A DNA stretch of 64,000 nt from Sphagnum magellanicum (lineage: Eukaryota; Streptophyta; Sphagnopsida; Sphagnales; Sphagnaceae): NCBI GenBank assembly GCA_021904315.1, contig CM038920.1:1426001-1490000 (forward strand). Direction: 5' to 3'. Positions 55,518-64,000 of this stretch are shown one piece after another; position 1 is the first letter of the stretch; each line of letters begins with the position of its first letter. The notes under the pieces are model-generated. The model had not been told where the DNA came from. It did not search any database and worked only from the letters and a program-made list of their open reading frames with translations. Made by a program: the position numbers and the translations under genes.

Positions 55518-58500
55518 TCATGGGCAAAAGGCTTCTATTACAAGTGCTTGTTTCATCTCGACTTGCAACTTGTCCACACACATATCCATAGCCAAGTTTC
55601 TAACATCCTCATCCTCCTCCTCAAAGCCCCAACTATGCCACCAATCAAGATGGAACACTTGTGCACAAATAGAACACTTGATTCTAACCCTAAGAAACTT
55701 TCATAAATAAAAAGGTGGGATGTGTGTTTGCAAGAGGCTACTGTTATGTCATGGCAATAATACCTTCTATTGCAAAATCCACAAAGGTTGACCAAGATGT
55801 ATGTTTCAAATTTGTTATTCAACATGGGATGAACAATGGGTTTGGCCCAAAAAGATGTACCACTTTTGTTTTTCATTTCTTCCAATTGCGTACAAATTGT
55901 TTTTTCTTCAACTTGAAGCACAAGTACCTCATGTTTAGCATCTACTATAGCATCCTCCATCTTCAAATAATCCACCTTTGTATCCACAAATGTCACCTCA
56001 CCTTAGACAACATTTTTTTCTTTCTCTTCAACAAAAAAATTCCGCATTTCAAGTTGTCTTTCCAACATAACATGTTTTTCTCAAAAAAAAGCAAGTTCTG
56101 CATTAGAAATTGTAAATGGATCTTCTAAACCCATGGAGTTTTTTAGAGTTGTAAAAATAGGAATCTGCAATTATAATATTTTCACCTATACACAACATGA
56201 AACAAACACCACCTCTAAAAGTGGCTGAAACCTTAGTTAGCTTGTGGCAAGTGCATGTGCCCCAAGCAAGAAATTATACCAATTGACATTGGTTAAGACA
56301 AAATGTCTAAACTCCAAAGCTCCAAATGCCAATTTTTTTTTTAAAGGTTAAACAAGCACACCCAATACAAAATTGACAAACCTTATTTTCCAATAGATCT
56401 ATTTCATGATGCAAAACTTGAAATTTGCATTCGCCATGTGTTACATAATCATGCACTTCTAGTGTTGTTGATTTTAGGTATTCCATGTTGAATTTCATAC
56501 CAATTAGGTTTTTAGAAAGCTTTGCTTTCACAGCCTCCAAATGTGACATTTTCAACATGGCACTCTTGAGCAACTCACCCAAAAGCTTGTGGATTTCATC
56601 CACTTTGGTGATTTTTTAAGTCGAAACAATAAAAGGACAAAGTACTTGCATGGTTTCAAAACCCCTCTTTGATCTCACAATTGTGAATCCCGATTTCCAT
56701 ACATCGCTTTTCACTCCACCACACATCTCTACTCCACTGAACTCAATCATATCCATGGAGCCACCACTTTTCATAACCTTCACCTCCTTTCATCGAACTT
56801 TTTCTCTCACGATAAAAACATTTGTTTTTGCTTAGTTCACAACTTCACCTTTTTGTTTTGCAATGTAGCCCTTAATAAACCACAAACAAAACTCATTATT
56901 GGTAACAACAATTGTGCCATAGACTTGCTAGTAGAGCTTCACAAGCTATTTCTTGGTGTCATGATGAAAACACATATTGGTGGTCTTCAAACTCTCACAA
57001 CCAAGGCCAAAAATTTCAACAATGTCAACATTTGTGACAAGACAACTAGGGATTTCTATTTTGGGATTCAATCCCACATTGCTCAACCTTCTTACAGTTT
57101 TGAGGTACTCCTCTATTTGACCTTTATAATTTACATGCTCCCATGGTGGAAATTCAAGCCACATTTTTCTCCTAGGTTTTTCCTTTTCCTTCACCATCTT
57201 GTGATAATGAGATGACCTTAGCTTAAGCAATTAAAATTTGCACAAGTTCAATCCTTTTACAAATACTTTTGACTTAATCTCAAACAAATTGTACTTGTCA
57301 TTTTCACAAATGGTCAAGTTCTAACAACTCACAAACCCTAGGTATTCAAGTCAAGAAATTCTAGAAACATGAAAGAACCTTAACTTTGTTTGATGAAAAT
57401 GACAACCTTCCCATCACCTGATTCTGTTTGACGAAGATGATGACCTTCCCATCGCACTCAATTTTGAAAATTCCTACCAAGTGTGAATAGGAAATTTATT
57501 AGGTCCTTAAACCCGTGCGATAATCATCCACCACGTCAATCCTATCTACCCACTCCTAACCCAAAAATGAAGGACAAAGTAGTTGGGTTTGGCTCATTAT
57601 AACATGGACTTACTCAAGTTCCAATACCAACACAAATCCAATTGTGTACAACATAGTATCATATTTAGCTAGCAAGTTTTCTAATTATAAAATAAATTGT
57701 AAATGAAAGTCCAGCAAGTGCCTTGTAGTTCCCAATGCTAGAATAATAGTGTTTTGAAATCATCGTCCTCTAGCAAAAGATGGATCTCCCTCTTCACATC
57801 ACCCACAAACAATAACACATAGTTGCAAAGTTAGACCAATTAGCCCTATAAATAATTGTAGATTAGTTTTGGATTCCTTGATTGTCTTCTTTTAATTGAA
57901 TTTTTCTTTGATCTATCATGTTTTGGTAGTTATATGTCCCACGTATCTATGTTTGAATGATTTGATGTTTCTAGGATATTAATGAGGATCTGTGTTTTTG
58001 TGCATCTATGTTTCTATGTTTTTTGTATATCTACATTTTTATGTATCTATGTTACATTGGATCTATGTTTCATTATAAGTTTCAATGTTCTTATAGATCT
58101 AGGTTTCTATCGATTGATGTCTCTCTCTTTCAATGACGTTATGTTTCTACGATCTATGTTTCAATGAAGGTATGTTTCAAATACACAAACGATTGCATCA
58201 TACCTTGCTATCTTGAAAAGCTCAAGTAACTTGCAACGCACAAAAAATCTTATCATCAATCACATAAACAAAGGGGAAACAAATTGGAGAAATACACAAT
58301 TGAGTTGGAAACTTGTCGTTTGGTTTACGCGAAGTGAATAAGCTACTAGTTAGTTTTTGGTGCAACCTCCAACATGGTAAAAAGTGCTTCTTTTGAAGGT
58401 GGCAACAAAATTTCATTGTCAAAACTCAAAGAACTCTTTACAATTGTATCACTTTTCTTCACGATTGCTTTCTTTGTAGCTTTAGCACTGGCTTTTGATT

Positions 58501-58695
58501 CTTTGTTCGTAGTCAACTTTTTCTTAGTTTTTGCCTCTTGTTCTTTATGTTTTTCCTTTTGAGGCTTCTTTAATGCAACATCTTTATCCTTTGAAATTTT
58601 CGTAATAGCTTAATCAAAAGTTCCAAAAAACGGGTTATCTTTTCCAATTCCTTGTTGAAGAATGTGAAGCACAACTTGAAGGTTTAAAATATGAA
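55518..58695 (-). pseudogene. Decayed multi-exon gene: Lys-rich, coiled-coil and Cys/His zinc-binding-like protein
   Basis: On the minus strand three coding blocks can be read. Block 1 (58,695-58,346) contains GIGKDNPFFGTFD, a stop, then a lysine-rich run (KKPQKEKHKEQEAKTKKK) and EILLPPSKEALFTML. Block 2 (57,197 to about 56,360) starts MVKEKEKPRRKMWLEF. It runs about 280 codons without a frameshift but with five stops, and includes YGTIVVTNNEFCLWFIKGYI and a helical, coiled-coil-like KSAMLKMSHLEAVKAKL. Block 3 (56,164-55,518, after an AATTGCAG acceptor) has further coiled coil. It then shows LCGFCNRRYYCHDI and ASCKHTSHLF, a C-x2-C...C-x-H-x3-H pattern. After a frameshift it ends with FHLDWWHSWGFEEEDE and a TGA. 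The stops all fit C-to-T changes. I do not recognise the family. Being a mobile-element gene is likely but unproven. Confidence 0.6.
57930..58190. repeat. ATGTTTC/CTATGTTT word cluster
   Basis: At least ten occurrences of TATGTTTC, CTATGTTT or close variants, the inverse of the cluster at 53,480-53,790. It lies in the interval between coding blocks 1 and 2 of the minus-strand relic. Confidence 0.6.
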
Positions 58696-58699
58696 AGTT

Positions 58700-59880
58700 T
58701 TATTTTATTTACTCACAAATTAGAAGGAATATTCCAAAAACCCTTTACTAGGCTCTTGATTCATTTTTCATTTAAATATGATAGTTGATTAATTACCTTA
58801 CCAATTATTAAAATAATTTTTATACTCCATTCATAAAATAAAACACTAAAAATAATTTTTAAAAATAATTATAAATTATAAATGAAATCATTTATAGAAA
58901 TTACATCAAAATTTCTAATTATTCAAAAAATTATTCAAAACATTTATGATGTAGTAACAAACATTTGATTTATATAAGTAATTATTAGAAATGGATATTT
59001 AATTTACTGTATTCTAATCCCAAGAAATACATTAATTACAATAATTACTTTACCTAGAATAAAATTATTGTAAATTTGTTAAATCACATGAAAAATTAAA
59101 TTTAAAATTTAAAATCATGAATAAATAAGTTCAATTATAAGTATGAAACTATTGTACTTAATGTATTAAAAAAAAAGTAAAAATTATTTAACAATAATTA
59201 GGAATTACTTACAATATTTTTTTTGTAAAATTATTATTCCTACTATAAAAGTCTATGTAGCTTTTATTGTAAGTAAAAAATTATAAAAACGTAAAAGTTT
59301 TATTTAAATTTTGAATTTAAATTAAAGGCTATAAACTTTTAATTTTGAATACCAAGTTAAATTATAAATTTCATAATTAGTATGTAATTTTTATAATGAA
59401 TATATGATCTATTTTATTAAAATTTTAAAATTTTATCAAAAAATTTAATATTATTTTACATTTTTATGTTATAATAATTTTTTTGAAATAATTTTCAGTT
59501 GGTTAAAAATAAAATAACTTATTTGAATTCAATTATTATCATTAATAGTAATTATGTTGATTAATCTAATTGTAAGTAAATTATTGTGAATAATTTAAAT
59601 ATAAATGGGTACTTAATTAATTGTAATGTAATCCTAGAATTATTGTAATTAAATTAATTATCTGAATTTCATTGAAATTATTTGATTTTAAAATATGAAT
59701 TTAAAAAATACTTTACATTAATTTTATTAAATAATGATAATTTAGTTATTAAAATTTTTTATATGACTAAAAAAATAAAAATTATTTGTGTAAAAAATAG
59801 AACCAAATTATACATAACTTGGGTTATATACATTTTATGTACGTTTTGGTATCGAACCATATATTAATGAATAAAATACA
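58700..59880. repeat. Extremely AT-rich part of module D, copy 2
   Basis: Aligns with 15,169-16,130 over most of its length, with shared segments such as TTGTACTTAATGTATTAAAA near 59,152 and CCATATATTAATGAAT near 59,858. No coding capacity. Confidence 0.7.
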
Positions 59881-61010
59881 CTTAATACATCAATATAAAC
59901 CCACACACCCTGGAATACACAAAATAGGCTTTGAGTATGCACAAGGTTACAACTCATTTGACCACATTTGCAATGAATGGGGTTGTAGTGTAATTACAAG
60001 CACAACAAAATGCAAAAAATAGTTGCAAAAATTACCAATGATAGTTGTAAACAACAAATAATCACAAGTTGTCATAAATTAATTGGTTGCAAGAACCCAA
60101 TTTTCTTTTAGTGAATCTAGAAAGGATATTTGGTAGCAAAAAATTTAACAATTGCATTGCACTGCCACAATGGATTTAACCTTTTTTCAGCAAGTTGTTT
60201 TTCCACTTTTCCTATCAATGGACTATTCACTTCCTCCTCAAGCATTTTTGCAATAATAGAATGGTTTGCATTCACATGTTTTTTCAATGTTGTTATTATG
60301 TTTGTTGTATTGTATAAGATTAAAACTTTCCTTGTTTGAGTTTTACAGTTACAAAATAGGACTGGACTATTATAACAAGTAATACATTTCATGGTTTGAG
60401 CTTTGAGGGCATTTCAAATCATCATGTTTGTTATTATTCACACAAAAAAGAAGTCAAACATAAATGGTTTTTACCATTTGACTTCCAAATTGTTCTTTGA
60501 GCATGTAATCTTATGTTTTCTTTCATTGTTTTTTTTTGTTTTTCTAGATTTTGGTTGTATTTTGTTTGAAGCCTAGAGTTTATTTCACATTCTTGCAAAA
60601 TTCTTCTTCCATTACATCATTCTTGAAAACTTCAAATGCATTTTCACTTATCATATCTTCACTGCTAGAAGATTGGGCCATTTTCAGTTTTCACAAAAAT
60701 ACAGCTTTGAGATGGAGGAAAAAAACCAAATAGATGTATGATAAACTAAAGCACCAAAACTTGCCCTATAACCTAAAAGAAAAGCATTTACAAAAAGATT
60801 AATAATTTTCTCCTCAATATCTTTTGGAAACATATACAAGTAAAATATGCTTATGTTTTTGTTCATGTTGGAATCTTTTTAAAATTCGTGAAAAAATGAG
60901 AATTTTTTTACAAAAAAACCCAAAAGTAATTTTTTTTCACAAAAAAAAAGAAAAAGAAGAAGAATATTTAAAAAATGGGAAAAATAAAAAATATATAAAA
61001 GACAAAAGAA
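59881..61010 (-). pseudogene. Module D copy 2 with hAT/BED-zinc-finger-like relic
   Basis: The minus-strand frame 60,392-60,117 reads MKCITCYNSPVLFC, then LYNTTNIITTLKKHVNANHS, IIAKMLEEEVN and PLIGKVEKQL. The C-x2-C ... H-x4-H arrangement (KCITC ... KKHVNANH) with a YN-TN-LKKH segment matches BED zinc fingers at the N-terminus of hAT transposases. Upstream (60,866-60,684) it continues with the segment also seen at 17,232-16,888. No DDE or dimerisation region was found, and stops separate the pieces. It is a relic. Copy 1 at 16,440-17,232 is more decayed in the finger and better kept upstream. Confidence 0.5.
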
Positions 61011-63690
61011 TGGACAAACTCAAGTTTTTTTCCCTTTTGTTTTTTATCATAGAGGAGTTCTGCCACTTACACAAGGCAATGGGTGGGATAGTACCTCACC
61101 ATGGTATGCAACATAATGATCCAATAACAACAATGCGATGAATTAACAACACTAACAATATAGGGGGTAAATGGGGATGGTGGGTACTTGGTAATTAGAG
61201 GCATATAATAACATGATGGACCACTAATTTGCCAACTACTAGGTGATGGTGATGGGGGTTATATTTCACCAAAACACATGCAACAAGAGGAGGAATTAGC
61301 AACACAAAATAACAACACAAACAACAAGGGGGGAATGGTTAAGGTGGGTACTTAAGAGCATAACAAGTAGCACTAGTGATGTGATGCACTAATAACAATA
61401 CCAACAATGTGACAAACTAACATGACACTAGCAACACAATGAACCAATAGTAGCACCAATAATGATGACGAACTAATAGAAGCACCAACAATACAATGAA
61501 CTAGCAAAGTGATAATCGAACGATAATACCAACAATGCAACAACTAGCACCACCAGTAGCAATATGACAAACCATGAACAACACTAGTAATGTGATGAAT
61601 CAACAATAACACAAGTAATGTAATGGACCAATAATAATATTAACATCAGCAACATGAGGAACAATACTCCAACAATGTGATGGAGTAACAACAACACAAA
61701 GGAACAACACAAGAAAACAACACAAAAAAACAACAAAAGTAAAACACAAATGATCAATGTGATAAAAAATAAAATTCTTAATTGTTATTAGGAACAACTA
61801 ACCCCAAAAGGGTTTTAATACACTTGGGCACCACCTGGGCTTCCTATTTAACAACTCACCTAAACTTTAAACTAGCATAATTTAACTATTAACTTGAGAA
61901 CCATGTTTTATTTCTTTCATAAAACTAACCCAATTTTCAAAGTTTTATTAAAAAAAAACCAATTTCACCCAAGTGAAAACCATTGGTTTGGTTTTCAAAC
62001 TAGTTATCACCAAATGTGATACAAGTTGGATCTCATTGTGAGAATTGGTTTGAAAACCAAGTCTCCCAGTGATAACAACCCAACATTGCAAATAACCCAT
62101 TAATGAACAAAGGAGAACATCATTTAAAAAACACATCATAAACATGACAGAATTGGGTTATTTTTGAGTTTTCAAACATCAAATTGGTAACAAAATTGGT
62201 TGGGGTCTATAGTCACCTTACATATAAGAGGTTATGAGTTTATTCTATTGTTAAAAATCATGCTAAATATTATTTTCATAAGGTCCACCTAACTATGGTA
62301 CGTGTTACCTTGTGGTTGATTGGGGGTCAAACGATAAGGGAACTTGGTTGTTGCAACCTTAATTGGAATATGTGACTTAAATTTTTGAAATTGAAAATGA
62401 AATGTTTTTTTCAAGATGAAGGCAAAACTTTGAAGCTTCTTGAGGCAACTTCTTGGTTAGGATTTGTCATTGCAATGTTGCTCTTTTTCATGAGAGCATT
62501 TAAAAGAATGAATCTGTAAGACATGGTAAATTTTTTCCCATCTTATTGGTAAGCTAGCACATAAGTTTTCTTTTCGAAGGTGGGAATCAAGCATGACGGA
62601 TCCATAGGTTTTATGGCCAACTTCTATGTTGCTGCTGGAAAGGACAATTAGACTTCTTTTTAGTTGATCAATTACTAATCTTGTTGCAAGCTACAAGTGA
62701 TAAGCTTGATACCGTTTTCCCTTAACATGAATAGTACCCACTGTTGTACACAACTCCAAAAGAGGAATTAATCCACTTATTACACCATAAATTAATTTGG
62801 CTTTCAAACCTAATACTAGAGGACCTTGGTGGCTTCAACAAAAATAATATTGTTTCTAGAAATGCTGAAATTTTCCAAAATTATCTTTCTGAAAGAACAA
62901 ATTCTTGTAGAGAAGAAAAAAAATCTTTTCAGGGAATATTAATCTTTGGAAATGGAATATATAATTGGGCATAATAACCTATGCATGAATGGATATTAGT
63001 TGGTGACATGAATCTTGTTGCCATGTCAACAAATATGATGTGGCAATTTCTCCATTCGCCTAGTCATATTTTGTATGAACCCATGGCCTCATGTGATGAA
63101 CAAAGTGTTGTACATAAATAAGAACTAACCATGGTAGAGGTGAACCCACAAAGTAAAATTAAAAGATCATGTAAGGAATTCAAATATGATTTGATATTGA
63201 ATCTAATACACTTAGAAAAAAATTAAAAAACACAAATTAAATATTGCACATCCAACAAACCAATAGACTATATATTGAGATCAATGATGCTATAACATAT
63301 ATGGTATATGTCTACAAATGTGGAGTTTGATGGTGTAAAATAACTTAATGTGTTTGTGATTAGAAAAAATAATTTTGATGATGTCATATATCATGTAATA
63401 GCCAAATATTAAAGCAATGCACATGGCATCATCTCAAACTTTAGACCATATTTTAGTTTTATGTAAAAAGTTGTGTTTAATTACAAATATGTAGTGAAAA
63501 GGAATTAAGTCCGGTCACTTATCCTACTCCACTGTCTGGTTTCTTTCTCCTTTTTTGAATTGCAACAAGTAGGCTAGTGTGACAAATTTTAGAGATTTGT
63601 TGATTCGTAACCAGTGTTTTTTTGGGTGCAAAAATTTGCAATACCATGACCCAAAAACAAATTTCAGTGAGAAGGATACAAATGATTTTG
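61011..63690. repeat. Module A, copy 4
   Basis: Anchor at 61,072. It matches 17,336-20,640 and 38,890-41,951, with a deletion near 62,440 relative to copy 2 (18,755-19,395 missing). AAC-rich tract 61,280-61,770. It contains another copy of the endonuclease-like segment (VGDMNLVAMS near 63,000). Its 3' part gives the empty site for the CACTA-like insertion. Confidence 0.87.
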
Positions 63691-64000
63691 TGGGCAGAAA
63701 TATGCCAAAGTTGCCATATTTTGGGGGAAAAAAAGGTCTTAAGTTGCCATATTGGCTACTCAAATTAAATTTGGCTCATTCCTCTCATTCCTCTTGTGGA
63801 TCAGGAGTCCACCTAATTCACAAAATTGAAAAAAAAAAGAAAAGAAAAAACCATGCTTCTAACCACTTAAATATTGCAACACAATATGTAGTTGTTGAGC
63901 GCCTTTACAGGTCTAAATAGACAGAAAAACAAGAAGCTCATAGTAAAATGACCAGTGTTGTTAGCTGGTTATTTCCTTTTTCTCAAAACCAGCTGAGTTG
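63691..64000. repeat. Module E, copy 3 (cut by window edge)
   Basis: Matches 20,641-20,930, including TTGCCATATTGGCTACTCAA and ATGACCAGTGTTGTTAGCTG. The order D-A-E therefore holds in this unit as well. Confidence 0.85.

Noticed and set aside
61280..61770. Regular spacing of short AACA-type repeats as a CRISPR-like array
   Set aside because: The units are irregular trinucleotide words without fixed spacers, in plant nuclear DNA.

Overview
Organism and overall character. The window looks like nuclear DNA of a land plant with a large, AT-rich, transposon-loaded genome. The one convincing intact gene is a plant-type stand-alone SPX-domain gene with GT-AG introns. Everything else is repeats or decayed mobile-element genes. 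The relics (an RT family with an LxDDTHI box, MULE-like, hAT/BED-like and CACTA-like pieces) would suit a seed-free vascular plant or bryophyte-grade lineage, but the sequence alone does not fix the species. I saw no rRNA, tRNA, CRISPR, plastid or bacterial gene. All alignments were made by eye, so block borders are good to roughly 50-100 bases unless target-site duplications fix them. Layout. The window is an old direct repeat of a composite unit of about 17-22 kb. Anchor sequences recur at 17,398, 39,022 and 61,072 (spacing 21,624 and 22,050). I call the modules D (AT-rich plus hAT/BED relic), A, E, B, C and F. Unit 1: A 1-2281, a decayed retroelement 2282-5640, B 5641-9560, C 9740-14,612, an A fragment 14,615-15,168, D 15,169-17,335. 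Unit 2: A 17,336-20,640, E 20,641-23,570, B 23,571-26,640, C 27,040-31,640, the SPX locus 31,640-35,367, an A fragment, then F to 38,880. Unit 3: A 38,881-41,951, a CACTA-like insertion 41,952-44,452, E to 47,250, a B fragment, F to 50,275, a unique region G 50,276-58,700 with three decayed coding regions, D 58,700-61,010. Unit 4: A 61,011-63,690 and the start of E. B and C are themselves older duplicates of one another. Comparing units shows empty sites, so several insertions are defined to the base: two related LTR-like 820-bp elements (5-bp duplications, TG...CA ends), a MITE at 5699-5927, a hAT-like element at 37,701-38,473 and the CACTA-like element. Genes. The SPX gene (32,780-34,226, three exons, 341 aa) has a GC-rich TATA promoter, a duplicated CT-rich leader and a near-perfect hairpin just downstream. 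Its ligand-binding helix departs from the usual lysine pattern. The relics in G and the retroelement keep reading frame over hundreds of codons but carry stops that are nearly all explained by C-to-T changes, the mark of methylation-driven decay.
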